Assembly (NCBI GenBank): GCA_910587685.1
Contig: CAJUMY010000007.1
Span: 7,488-71,487, forward strand
DNA: 64,000 nt
Direction of reading: 5' to 3'
Origin: an uncultured Christensenellaceae bacterium
GTDB taxonomy: Bacteria; Bacillota; Clostridia; Christensenellales; UBA3700
Below are positions 45,009 to 54,042 of this stretch, one piece after another. A model generated the notes under the pieces. That model saw only the letters and a list, made by a program, of their open reading frames with translations, ran no database searches and was not told the DNA's origin. Position 1 is the stretch's first letter. The number at the start of each line of letters is the position of its first letter. Position numbers and translations under genes: made by a program.

Positions 45009-45592
45009 AAATTATTAAATTTTTCCAATCTTTTTCAGCGTGAGAATTATTGACTATGCAAGAGAAAATATGTCTTAATTTTTAATTTTTCAAGCAAAAC
45101 TTCGATATAACGCGTTTTTCCGTTACGTTGAAAACAAGGTTGATTTTTCATTTCGCAAATTGTGCATACTAATTGTGAAATTTTATACATTTGCATAAAT
45201 TTTATACATTTATAAAAGTACAGACGCCGCCTTTGACAAAGACGCGAATACGTATCATTCCGTCACTCAAATAAGCATTGCCGTCGCCGCTCCCTACCGC
45301 TTAAAACAGATACAAAAAACGACGCTTCTTATTATATTGATAAAAATAATAAGGAGACAACAGTTAAAAAGCCGTTATATACAAATAATTGAAATCTATG
45401 CAATACTTCAAAATGAAGTATCAGCGGCTATTGATATACAAACGTTAATTTTACAGACGTTAATCTGTATTGAAACAAATAAGATCCAAAATACGTTGAA
45501 ACGCGTACGCTCTCTTAACTATAGGAAATACGCTTCCTCATACGCTGCATAAACAAATGAAAATATCGGAATGATACCGTCAAAACGCAACG

Positions 45593-45632
45593 AAATCCCC
45601 CTAAAAGCCGTCTTTTACAGGGGATTTTTTGA
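45593..45632 (+). terminator. orphan intrinsic terminator
   Basis: AAATCCCC and AAAAG pair with CTTTT and GGGGATTT, followed by TTTTGATTTTT on the plus strand. No plus-strand gene is clearly present upstream. Confidence 0.8.
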
Positions 45633-45662
45633 TTTTTCATACGATTTTTTGTTATAAACTCA

Positions 45663-45691
45663 TTGTAATTTATAAAAAATTATTATATAAT
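45663..45691 (+). promoter_or_regulatory. promoter of the response regulator gene
   Basis: TTGTAA (45663-45668) and TATAAT (45686-45691) with a 17-base spacer, about 65 bases before the ATG. Confidence 0.75.
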
Positions 45692-45755
45692 GTAGATAAT
45701 TATAAAGTTTCTGTTAAGAAATCGTAAACAAAAAACATATTGAAGGGGAACTGTT

Positions 45756-46445
45756 ATGTCAAATTTGTTAGTAGTCGAGGACGACGTTGAGATCAACGGA
45801 CTGCTCGTCAGACTCCTCAGAGACAAAGGTTACGAAGTAGATACCGCATTTTCCGGCAGCGAGGGCATGATGCTACTCGAAAGAAGTTCGAACTACGACT
45901 TGATACTTCTCGATCTCATGCTACCCGGAATGACAGGCGAAGAGATAATCACGAGACTTAGAAGCGTCAACAATCCCGTTCCGATAATCGTAATATCGGC
46001 AAAGACAGACGTTGATAATAAAGTCAGCGTTCTCGGACTCGGCGCAGACGACTTCATAACGAAACCGTTCAATAACGAAGAGGTCCTCGCCCGTATCGAA
46101 GCGCATCTGAGACGTTATACTTTCTCGGGAACAGGTCCCATCCACGCCATATACAAAGCGAAAAATATCGTTCTCGACCGCGATCAGATGGAGGTATATA
46201 TCAACGATAAACCTATGCCTTTCACCGTTATCGAATACAAGATACTCGAACTTCTCATGACTAATCCCAAAAAAGTCTTCACGAAAGAAAATCTTTTCAA
46301 GAATATATGGAACGACGAATACTACGGCAACGACAATACGGTCAACGTCCATATATCCAACCTAAGGAGCAAGATCGCAAAGGCCGATCCGCACAACGAC
46401 TATATAAAAACTGTTTGGGGAATCGGGTTCAAGTTCATAGAATAA
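45756..46445 (+). CDS. OmpR/PhoB-family response regulator
   Basis: 229 residues. The receiver domain (1-120) has the acidic pair VVEDDVE at the N-terminus, the phosphorylated Asp in LILLDLMLPG near residue 53, and the Lys in ITKPFN. The C-terminal winged helix (130-229) ends with NTVNVHISNLRSKI and VWGIGFKF. It is the partner of the histidine kinase at 48.3 kb; the ABC pair between them suggests sensing and export of an antimicrobial peptide. A strong terminator follows at once. Confidence 0.93.
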   Translation: MSNLLVVEDDVEINGLLVRLLRDKGYEVDTAFSGSEGMMLLERSSNYDLILLDLMLPGMTGEEIITRLRSVNNPVPIIVISAKTDVDNKVSVLGLGADDFITKPFNNEEVLARIEAHLRRYTFSGTGPIHAIYKAKNIVLDRDQMEVYINDKPMPFTVIEYKILELLMTNPKKVFTKENLFKNIWNDEYYGNDNTVNVHISNLRSKIAKADPHNDYIKTVWGIGFKFIE

Positions 46446-46452
46446 CAAACGA

Positions 46453-46486
46453 AAAAACGCTCTCGGGATCCCGAGGGCGTTTTTTG
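46453..46486 (+). terminator. strong bidirectional hairpin terminator after the response regulator
   Basis: AAAAAACGCTCTCGGG pairs with CCCGAGGGCGTTTTTT. It separates the regulator from the downstream ABC genes and may allow partial read-through. Confidence 0.9.
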
Positions 46487-46550
46487 AAACTCCGCCTATT
46501 TTACTAACCAATATACGCATCCGCTTACTTTCCTTTTGGAGCAAATATAT

Positions 46551-47471
46551 ATGGAATACGCTATCAGAACAACTCAGCTCACGAAAAGATACAAAGGCAT
46601 TGCCGTTGTCGACAACGTCGATCTTTCCGTACCCAAAGGCGCTATATACGGACTGATAGGACGAAACGGCGCGGGAAAATCCACGATAATAAGGATGTTA
46701 TCGGGGCTCACGAAACCCAGTTCAGGGAAAATCGAGATACTCGGAACGTCAGACGCAAAGAAGATATCCAAGCTCCGTCTCAATATGGGAGTATCGACAA
46801 CGCCGTGCTTTTTCGGAAGCATGAGCGCCGCCGAGAATCTTGAATATTACCGCATACTCAAAGGTTATCCTAGAAAAAGCATCGTAGCCGACACAATAAA
46901 ACTCGTAGGTCTCGAAGAATCTTCCAATAAAAAATACCGTCATTTTTCACTCGGTATGAAACAAAAGCTCGCTCTGGCGCTCGCCGTTATGGGCGACAAC
47001 GAAATAGTTCTTCTTGACGAACCCACCAACGGACTCGATCCCATAGGAATGGTAGAATTCAAAAATATAATATCCTCGATAAACGCGGAAAAAGGCACTA
47101 CCTTCGTTATCGCCAGCCATATGCTCAGCGAACTCTACGAGCTAGCTTCGCACTTCGCGCTCATCGACGACGGAGAGCTTCTTGAGGAGACGAGCCGAAG
47201 TTCGATAAGCAAAATATGCCGTTCGTGCATAGTTCTCAGCGTCGATGACACTTCCAAAACCAGCGTTATACTTGAAAACGTTCTCGATCTTAAAGAGTTC
47301 GAGATACATCCCAATAACGTTATAAACATATACGACTTTTACGGAAGCAACAGTTTCATTGTGAACGAACTCGTCGAAAACGGTATTCGCGTCGAGTCGA
47401 TATTCACCAAGTCGACCTCTCTCGGCGACTATTTCATGAACATAATAAAAGGAGGCGGAAAAAATGATTAA
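46551..47471 (+). CDS. ABC transporter ATP-binding protein
   Basis: 306 residues from the ATG at 46551, 9 bases after TTGGAG. Walker A is GRNGAGKST, the signature region HFSLGMKQKLALALA lacks the usual LSGG and reads FSLGM, and Walker B is IVLLDEPTNGLDP. The switch His lies in IASHMLSE. The last 90 residues are a regulatory tail. The FSLGMKQ signature is typical of BcrA/lantibiotic-immunity ATPases, so peptide antibiotic export or resistance is the likely role. It overlaps the permease gene by 8 bases. Confidence 0.92.
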   Translation: MEYAIRTTQLTKRYKGIAVVDNVDLSVPKGAIYGLIGRNGAGKSTIIRMLSGLTKPSSGKIEILGTSDAKKISKLRLNMGVSTTPCFFGSMSAAENLEYYRILKGYPRKSIVADTIKLVGLEESSNKKYRHFSLGMKQKLALALAVMGDNEIVLLDEPTNGLDPIGMVEFKNIISSINAEKGTTFVIASHMLSELYELASHFALIDDGELLEETSRSSISKICRSCIVLSVDDTSKTSVILENVLDLKEFEIHPNNVINIYDFYGSNSFIVNELVENGIRVESIFTKSTSLGDYFMNIIKGGGKND

Positions 47472-48213
47472 CTACCTAACGGCGGAAATAGGCAGAATAT
47501 TCAAACGCCCGCCCCTCTATATTGCGCTTACTTTCATAATACTTATCAGCATAATGAACGTCATATTCACGCTGGTCATGTCGCTGACGCAGAATACCGC
47601 CGTTACCGCGGATATGGCGGCGAACGTTTCCGCGCGTCTGTTTCTCAACAAATTCGTAGCCGTCATAACGGTATACGCGGTGACTGCATTCACGTCGGAA
47701 GCCGGTTCAAATACCGTTGCTAACGCCGTAGCTGTCGGATATACCAAAAATACGATATTTATCACAAAACTCATCGTCGGCATCTTGGAAATAATGCTGA
47801 TAACCGTTTCGTCGATGATAGCGACGCTGCTTATGGTGACGATATGGTTCGACGACGTATTTACGCTCATGATGATGTGGCAATCCGTATTAAAGCACGT
47901 TATAGCGATGACTGTATATATCGCGATATACGTTACGGCCCTTACGATCCGCTATCTCGTCAACAATATGATGCTCTTCACCGTACTATATTTTACGCTC
48001 GTACTGATAGTAACGGAAATAGCGTCGGTACTCGTCGAATATTCGATACTTCCGGAGTTGACCGCCTACTTCATACCTACAAGTCAGCTCGAAATGCTCG
48101 CTGCCGAAAGTTCCGCTAAAATAATGGGAATCACTATCGGCGCTTCGGCGGCATACGGCATACTTACCGCATCTGCGGGCGCGGCGATACTTTCGAAAAA
48201 AGATATATTATAA
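47464..48213 (+). CDS. ABC-2-type permease partner
   Basis: 249 residues with six predicted helices, a first helix at about 18-40, and the segment SEAGSNTVANAVAVGYTKNTIFITKLIVG, characteristic of bacitracin/lantibiotic-type ABC permeases. It forms the membrane part of the transporter with the ATPase upstream. A histidine kinase gene follows 59 bases downstream. Confidence 0.85.
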   Translation: MINYLTAEIGRIFKRPPLYIALTFIILISIMNVIFTLVMSLTQNTAVTADMAANVSARLFLNKFVAVITVYAVTAFTSEAGSNTVANAVAVGYTKNTIFITKLIVGILEIMLITVSSMIATLLMVTIWFDDVFTLMMMWQSVLKHVIAMTVYIAIYVTALTIRYLVNNMMLFTVLYFTLVLIVTEIASVLVEYSILPELTAYFIPTSQLEMLAAESSAKIMGITIGASAAYGILTASAGAAILSKKDIL

Positions 48214-48272
48214 ATAAAAAAACTTCTGCATGAACGCGAAAAAATCCAATATACGCATCAAAGGAGAAACAT

Positions 48273-49196
48273 ATGCTCGGAATACTCTCCGTATCCACAC
48301 TCGTTCTGTCTATCATATCCGTATCGCTCGTAATATATATCATATTGAATCATCACGCCTACGGTAAAATGTACCGCGATATGAAGTACTCGAACGCAGT
48401 CAACGACGAACGAGAACTGCGCGTCAATTCTAATTTTAAGAACGAAACTTTGATAGCCAACGAATTCAACAAACTGATACTAAGAATAAAAGATATAAGA
48501 AAATTATCCGACACGCAAGAAAAGGAGCTTAGGATCGCAATAGAAAATATGTCGCACGATCTAAGAACGCCACTCACTTCAATAAAAGGATACCTGTCGC
48601 TCATAAAGGAAAAAGACGATCTCGGCGAAGAAGAAAAAGCAGAATACTATAGAATAATAGAAAAGAAAATTGCTTCCCTCGAACAACTCATCGGCGGCTT
48701 TTACGATCTTTCGAGACTGCAAAATAACGACTACAAGATGTACAACGAAGTTATACGTCTTGAAAACGTGTTATTCGAAACGATAGCGAGCAATTACGAG
48801 GCGTTTGAAAAGGTGGGGATAGAACCCGAACTCAACGTCGAAGAAGATCTGCCCGCAGTCTACGCAGATCCGTTCGCAGTCGACAGAATTTTCGGCAATA
48901 TCATTACGAACGCGATAAAATACAGCGACGGCGACCTTAGAATATCTGCATACTTTGATAAAAGATCGGAACGCATAATAACGGAGTTTAGGAACAAAGC
49001 CGAGAAAGTTACCGCCGGCGAAGCGAAACGCCTCACCGAAAGATTCTTTACCGTCGACAGAGCAAGAACGGGACAGTCTACCGGTATCGGACTCGCGCTC
49101 GTCGATTCGCTGCTTCAAAACATGAACAACAGCATAGACTGCGAAAAGGAAGGCGACGATATAGTGTTCACGATACGCTGGAATATCAATAAGTAG
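48273..49196 (+). CDS. sensor histidine kinase
   Basis: 307 residues. A single N-terminal membrane helix (5-26) is followed by a linker and the HisKA H-box ENMSHDLRTPLTSIKGY with His95. The ATPase domain shows NIITNAIKY (N box), a weakly conserved G1 region, and GQSTGIGLALVDSL (G2). With almost no extracellular domain it resembles intramembrane-sensing kinases that act through a partner ABC transporter (BceS-like). AAAGGAGAAACAT precedes the ATG. Confidence 0.92.
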   Translation: MLGILSVSTLVLSIISVSLVIYIILNHHAYGKMYRDMKYSNAVNDERELRVNSNFKNETLIANEFNKLILRIKDIRKLSDTQEKELRIAIENMSHDLRTPLTSIKGYLSLIKEKDDLGEEEKAEYYRIIEKKIASLEQLIGGFYDLSRLQNNDYKMYNEVIRLENVLFETIASNYEAFEKVGIEPELNVEEDLPAVYADPFAVDRIFGNIITNAIKYSDGDLRISAYFDKRSERIITEFRNKAEKVTAGEAKRLTERFFTVDRARTGQSTGIGLALVDSLLQNMNNSIDCEKEGDDIVFTIRWNINK

Positions 49197-49348
49197 CGTA
49201 TATGTATGTTCTATTTAATAGTATATCATTTTATGCGAGTTGAATTTTCATTGCTTTTGCATATTACTTAACATAATGAAAAGCTCTTTGAGGCGGTTTT
49301 TCGCGGCTATCCAAGGCATTTGCATATGGATATATCCATAAAAAATCA

Positions 49349-49384
49349 GCGTCCTAAAATAACTTTAGGACGCTTTCTTTTTCA
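49349..49384. terminator. bidirectional terminator between convergent genes
   Basis: AGCGTCCTAAA pairs with TTTAGGACGCT. The plus side continues TTCTTTTTC and the minus side GATTTTTTA, so it can end both the kinase transcript and the transketolase transcript. Confidence 0.88.
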
Positions 49385-49450
49385 TTTTTCGTTAAATCTT
49401 ACCTCTTTCGGCGTAACTGAACCCGCATCGAAAATAGGCTTTAGAACAAC

Positions 49451-50392
49451 TTATTTTTTCTTAGCTATTACCTCTTCGGCGGCATTTACTATATCGTCGA
49501 CGGTGAGCCCCATTATTTCGGAAAGATATTTCTCATTGCCAACTTCGCCGAATCTATCCTTGACGCCCACTCTCTTCATCGGTACGGGCGCGTTCTCCGA
49601 TATAACTTCAGCTACAGCGCTGCCGAGTCCGCCTATTACGTTGTGGTTCTCTGCCGTCACTATAGCTCCCGAACGCTTAGCCGCCTTTACGATAGCTTCT
49701 TCATCGATAGGCTTTATCATATGTACGGAAAGAACTCCTACCGAATATCCTCTGCCCTCGAGAATATAGCTGGCCTCTATAGCTCTTGCGACCATAATTC
49801 CGCTCGCAATTATCGTCACGTCCTTTCCCTTCTTAAGGTCTATCGCCTTGGTAAGGGAAAATTTCGTGTTTTCGTCGAATACAGACTCCGTCTTTTTACG
49901 GAAAAGTCTTATATACATCGGCTTATCATACTTGACGACTTCGGGCAGGAGCTTCCTCAGCATCACGCTATCGACCGGCTCGAACACGCTCATCGTCGGC
50001 ATAGCTCTCATGATGCCTACGTCCTCGAGACTCATATGAGTACCGCCGTTATTCGTAGCCATGATACCGGGGTCGGTACCCACTATCTTGACGTTCTGCT
50101 TCGCATACGCGACGCTTATCGCTATCTGGTCGTAACATCTTCTCGTCGCAAACGGCGTGAAAGAATGAACGAACGGCAGTTTCCCGCACGCGGCGAGTCC
50201 CGCGGCGACTCCTATCATATTCTGCTCGGCAATACCGACGTTGATAAGTCTCTTTGGATAGACCTTCTTGAACTCTTTCGTTCCCGTAGACGACATCAGA
50301 TCCGCTTCGAGCATAACTATCTTCTTATTCTTTCCGGCAAGCTCTATCATCGTCTCGCAATAGACCGCCCTCATCTCTTTGTTTTCCAACAT
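49451..50392 (-). CDS. transketolase, C-terminal subunit
   Basis: 313 residues from the ATG at 50392, 6 bases after GGAGGG. It holds the pyrimidine-binding and C-terminal domains of transketolase: IVMLEADLMSSTGT, INVGIAEQNMIGVAAGLA (thiamine-activating Glu), FTPFATRRCYDQI and VTAENHNVIGGLGSAVAEV. Many Clostridia encode transketolase as two genes, and the partner lies 2 bases upstream. It transfers two-carbon units in the pentose phosphate pathway. Confidence 0.94.
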   Translation of the reverse strand: MLENKEMRAVYCETMIELAGKNKKIVMLEADLMSSTGTKEFKKVYPKRLINVGIAEQNMIGVAAGLAACGKLPFVHSFTPFATRRCYDQIAISVAYAKQNVKIVGTDPGIMATNNGGTHMSLEDVGIMRAMPTMSVFEPVDSVMLRKLLPEVVKYDKPMYIRLFRKKTESVFDENTKFSLTKAIDLKKGKDVTIIASGIMVARAIEASYILEGRGYSVGVLSVHMIKPIDEEAIVKAAKRSGAIVTAENHNVIGGLGSAVAEVISENAPVPMKRVGVKDRFGEVGNEKYLSEIMGLTVDDIVNAAEEVIAKKK

Positions 50393-50394
50393 AA

Positions 50395-51210
50395 TCAACC
50401 CTCCAATTCGTTACGCCACATCTCTTCGCTCGAGAATGTCACGCTGTGAGAAGACACTTTTCCTTCGCAGAAAGATATTCCCTTTCCCTTTACGGTATTG
50501 AGAATGATCATAGTCGGCTTTTTCTTCGACTTCTTCGCGTTCTCGACAGCCTCGACTATCGCGGCGACGTCGTGTCCGTCCACTACTACGGTCTTGAAAT
50601 TGAACGCCTTCCACTTATCCTGAATAGGATTAAGAGTACATATTTCGTCGGTAGTTCCGTCTATCTGCATCCTGTTGTAATCGGTAAATGCGATAAGATT
50701 GTTAAGTCCCATACTTCCTGCAAGCATACCTGCTTCCCATATCTGTCCTTCCTGAGACTCGCCGTCGCCAACTATTGCGAATACCTTGTATGTCTTCCTG
50801 TCGATCTTGCCGGCGATAGCCATTCCGACAGCCGCCGAAAAGCCCTGTCCCAGCGATCCCGCCGTCATATCGACGCCGATAGTCTTATTCATATCGCAGT
50901 GAGACGGAAGGTTGGTTCCCGGTCTGTTGAGCGTATCGAGAACTTCTTTCGGGAAATATCCTCTCTCGGCCAGCGTTGCGTAAAGCGCAGGACCCGCGTG
51001 ACCCTTCGACAATACTATTCTGTCTCTGTCGGGATCTTTGGGATTCTTAGGATCGACGCTCGCGCACTCGAAATAGAGCGCTGTAAGAACTTCGACGACA
51101 GACGAAGAGCCTCCGATATGTCCAACCCCGAATTTACCGATCTCTTCGATCGTGAGGTTACGGATATTCTTGGCTTTTTCGTTCAAAAACTCCAATCTAC
51201 TCTTATCCAT
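50395..51210 (-). CDS. transketolase, N-terminal subunit
   Basis: 271 residues with the thiamine pyrophosphate domain: IGKFGVGHIGGSSSVVEVLTA, VLSKGHAGPALYA, SLGQGFSAAVGMA and the TPP motif IVGDGESQEGQIWEAGM ending with TDYNRMQIDG. It pairs with the next gene to form the active enzyme. A consensus promoter lies about 40 bases upstream. Confidence 0.95.
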   Translation of the reverse strand: MDKSRLEFLNEKAKNIRNLTIEEIGKFGVGHIGGSSSVVEVLTALYFECASVDPKNPKDPDRDRIVLSKGHAGPALYATLAERGYFPKEVLDTLNRPGTNLPSHCDMNKTIGVDMTAGSLGQGFSAAVGMAIAGKIDRKTYKVFAIVGDGESQEGQIWEAGMLAGSMGLNNLIAFTDYNRMQIDGTTDEICTLNPIQDKWKAFNFKTVVVDGHDVAAIVEAVENAKKSKKKPTMIILNTVKGKGISFCEGKVSSHSVTFSSEEMWRNELEG

Positions 51211-51250
51211 TATGTACTCCTTAAATCAGTGAGTTATTCTTATCGCTTCT

Positions 51251-51279
51251 ATTATAAAAATAAACGCTCATAAAATCAA
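51251..51279 (-). promoter_or_regulatory. promoter of the transketolase operon
   Basis: On the minus strand TTGATT (51279-51274) and TATAAT (51256-51251), 17 bases apart. The middle of the 51.2-51.7 kb gap is AT-rich and otherwise featureless. Confidence 0.8.
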
Positions 51280-51667
51280 CCTTAATAGACGAAATTATAT
51301 AAATTTTATATTAATTAATTTTTTCACAATACCATACGCCCGAATATACGTTGATAATAAGGCAAATTATGTTATTAACGGCGTTTTTGTAAAGTCGAAC
51401 GCAAAACTTTGACATATACTTATTTCCCTACGCTGACCTAAAGCAAAAAACATATTACTGCCCGTTTGACAGCGTATCGCTACCATACATAAAAGTTTGA
51501 TAATACTTTTACTCGAAAAGATATAAAGAATGGCGGAACATATAAAAGCTTATATCAAGATAACGGTTTCGCAACTGTTTATTATTGTTTTTAGAGCATA
51601 TTTTCAATAAATAATAATTATTTTATTAATAATGTATTAATAATTATATCATTAACGTATCAAGCGT

Positions 51668-51696
51668 TTGACACATCTTATACATAGTGATACAAT
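51668..51696 (+). promoter_or_regulatory. promoter of the O-antigen-ligase-like gene
   Basis: TTGACA (51668-51673) and TACAAT (51691-51696), 17 bases apart, 48 bases before the ATG. Confidence 0.85.
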
Positions 51697-51743
51697 GAAA
51701 ATATTGGAAATACGAAAAAATAAGACTGAAATAAGGAATTAGA

Positions 51744-53396
51744 ATGAAACCTTTAGCTATGAGATTTCCGAGAATCGAAGAATTTTTGCACTCGACGTAC
51801 TTTATCGTTATGTGCTCGCTGATATCGTTCTTCGGATTTTTCTTTCACGTTGAGAATATTGCCATGGCAGTGCTTATAGCGCTGCTTGGCTTTGTATTCG
51901 TCTTTTCGAGAGATCTGACTCCTTCATACCTCATATTCTTTCTCGTGTGCTGGACTCCTCTCGGGAAATACGGCGAAGGCTTCGACTACTTTCTTCCCAT
52001 ATTCTACTCGCTCATCCCGACGGCGCCCGCTATAATATTCCATTTCGTGAACTATCCCCCCAACAGGGTGAGAGGTCGCTTCTTCGTATCGCTTCTTTTC
52101 GTAGCCGTCGCGTGCACTATAGGCGGATTGACGGCAACTAGCGCGAAAGAGTATTTTGCGCTGCCTGCTATATACTATATATTTATGCTCGGCTTCGGAA
52201 TGGTTCTCTTCTATCTCATAGCCGTCAACTACACGTCGTTTGACAAGCGTTCTATATTCTTCATCGTACGAGCGTTCGTCGTCCCGGCGTGTCTCTCGAT
52301 GCTCATATATTTGCTTAACTATTTGCTCGAGATACCAAACTATGCCGAAGGAAAAGAATTCAGGCTGTTATATTTCCAGTTCAAAAACAATTTCGGAAAT
52401 TATCTACTGCTCGGCATACCTCTTACTTTTTATCTTTCCGTAAAGAGGTCGGGCGTAAGAAGCGTATTTTACTACGTTCTCGGACTTATGGAAATAGCGA
52501 CGATAGTCATATCCCAATCGCGAGGCGCGACTATGGCGATAGCCGTAATAGCTCCGATAACGCTCATCGCCATGCCTTTTATGGCGAGCAAAAAGAAGGA
52601 CAAGATAAAATTCGCCATTTGGGTATCGCTGACCGTTATCGCTCTCCTTGCAATAATTTTCGCGGTAAGACACGAGCTTAAGGAATTTCTCGATAAAATC
52701 TCTATCAAAGAAGACGAGCCGCGCGAGTTCCTATATAAACTTGCCTTTGAAAACTTCAAAAAACATCCCATATTCGGCGTGGGACTGCAATATACCAATC
52801 CCGATTTCGAACACTATCAGCCGCAAAAGATGGCGATGTTCTGGTATCATTCGACGCCTATGCAGATACTAGGAAGCCTCGGACTAGTCGGCGTATTCGC
52901 ATATACTGCGCAGTTCTTCGACAGACTTTCAGTTCTATTCAAGAACAGCAAATTCAACTTCTTCGTAGCGCTCTCGTTCGCGGGATTCGAAGCATATCAA
53001 ATAGTCAACCCCGGCGACTTCACTCCCGTTCCGTTCGTATTCATGCTGATGATGCTGTTATCACTTGCCGATAGACACAACTATAACGTACGGTCGGGAA
53101 TAGAAAAGGACGCAAGCGATACTATCATCAAAAAGCTGAGCTACGATATACTCCCGAGAGACAAAATAATCGCTCGGCTCAAAGCCAACAAATTCTTTGC
53201 TATATTCTTTGACAACAACTCAAAGCCGAACGTATACGCTACAAGCGACGAGATCGACATCATGAAGGACGCTATCGTCGAGGAAGAAATAACGGACTCC
53301 ACCTCGATCTCCTATCTCCTATACGGAGACGACGAACATGTAGATCAAGAAGAGCCGATAGTCTCGGACGACGATAAAAGCGGCTCCGACGACTAA
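51744..53396 (+). CDS. O-antigen ligase/polymerase-like membrane protein (Wzy_C type)
   Basis: 550 residues with about 11 membrane helices up to residue 450, then an acidic cytoplasmic tail. The Wzy_C/WaaL hallmarks are present: VISQSRGATMAIAVIA in the middle, the large loop HPIFGVGLQYTNPDFE, and WYHSTPMQILGSLGLVGVFAY. Such proteins join or polymerise surface glycans. The tail of about 100 residues, rich in Asp/Glu (HVDQEEPIVSDDDKSGSDD), is unusual. AAGGAATTAGA precedes the ATG. It is monocistronic; a Wzz-like protein at 27.6 kb could be a partner. Confidence 0.85.
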   Translation: MKPLAMRFPRIEEFLHSTYFIVMCSLISFFGFFFHVENIAMAVLIALLGFVFVFSRDLTPSYLIFFLVCWTPLGKYGEGFDYFLPIFYSLIPTAPAIIFHFVNYPPNRVRGRFFVSLLFVAVACTIGGLTATSAKEYFALPAIYYIFMLGFGMVLFYLIAVNYTSFDKRSIFFIVRAFVVPACLSMLIYLLNYLLEIPNYAEGKEFRLLYFQFKNNFGNYLLLGIPLTFYLSVKRSGVRSVFYYVLGLMEIATIVISQSRGATMAIAVIAPITLIAMPFMASKKKDKIKFAIWVSLTVIALLAIIFAVRHELKEFLDKISIKEDEPREFLYKLAFENFKKHPIFGVGLQYTNPDFEHYQPQKMAMFWYHSTPMQILGSLGLVGVFAYTAQFFDRLSVLFKNSKFNFFVALSFAGFEAYQIVNPGDFTPVPFVFMLMMLLSLADRHNYNVRSGIEKDASDTIIKKLSYDILPRDKIIARLKANKFFAIFFDNNSKPNVYATSDEIDIMKDAIVEEEITDSTSISYLLYGDDEHVDQEEPIVSDDDKSGSDD

Positions 53397-53512
53397 AAAG
53401 GCGTAACGTTCGCTGTTCTATTACGTTATTCTACATTATTCGACATTTTTCTACGTATTTAGACAAAGCGAAAATTTACGGTCACTATGAAAATAATATT
53501 TAGTAAGATATG

Positions 53513-53542
53513 AAATAACGGCGGATCTCTCCGCCGTTATTT
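53513..53542. terminator. hairpin between convergent genes
   Basis: AAATAACGGCGGA and its complement form a perfect 13-base stem with a four-base loop. The end of the stem supplies TTATTT in both directions. Confidence 0.75.
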
Positions 53543-53609
53543 CGATAAATAAAATAGTGATGATCGCCGCGAAGCGACGATTAAAAAATTCCGATACTAT
53601 TAAAATCAA

Positions 53610-54029
53610 CTATTCCTCGAACGTTTTGAAATAGCACATAGAGCGAACGTTGACGTACTCAGCGAAGTTCTTCACCATTATATTGCCGCTCGCCGAAACT
53701 CCCGCTATCTCGAGCGTATTGTTCGCGATCACCGTATACTTCGGCAACGCGGAAGTACCCGTGCCGTCGGGTCTTACGCCCAACGCTATAACGTAATTCT
53801 GAGTGTCCTTCTCGTATGCGGCGAATATAAAGAACGCCGACTTGTTATTCGTGTTGAATACTCCTATACCGCCCGCATTATTGGAAACGCCCACTCCAGT
53901 AAACATCTTCGCAAACTGATCGGTTATCGCCTTTTGCGTCATCGTCTTATCAACGCTGTCGCCTATCGTATGCGCAAGTTCGGGAGTAGCTCCGTCTTCG
54001 CCTCTTACCTTTCCCAAATCAAATTCCAT
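53610..54029 (-). CDS. phage tail-fibre-like small protein
   Basis: 139 residues. It opens with KVRGEDGATPELAHTIGDS, a short collagen/tail-fibre style linker, followed by DKTMTQKAITDQFAKMF, which matches the (S/T)xxKxMTQKAVTD motif common in gut phage tail fibres. The rest is a Gly/Asn-rich beta domain with no enzyme motif. AAGGAGATAGAT precedes the ATG, and the gene lies 13 bases after the collagen-like gene. No other phage genes surround it, so it may be a domesticated appendage or surface protein. Confidence 0.65.
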   Translation of the reverse strand: MEFDLGKVRGEDGATPELAHTIGDSVDKTMTQKAITDQFAKMFTGVGVSNNAGGIGVFNTNNKSAFFIFAAYEKDTQNYVIALGVRPDGTGTSALPKYTVIANNTLEIAGVSASGNIMVKNFAEYVNVRSMCYFKTFEE

Positions 54030-54042
54030 ATCTATCTCCTTT

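Larger units (their letters stand above)
45009..45755. other. intergenic region with an orphan terminator
   Basis: No confident gene. A 71-codon TTG-started frame at 45337-45552 has no usable ribosome site and an odd composition, yet a good plus-strand terminator follows at 45593. The region 45060-45230 is very AT-rich. Confidence 0.5.

Noticed and set aside
45337..45552. 71-codon TTG-started frame before the response regulator
   Set aside because: The AAGGAG lies inside the frame, not before the start, and the composition is unlike real genes here; kept only as a note because of the downstream terminator.
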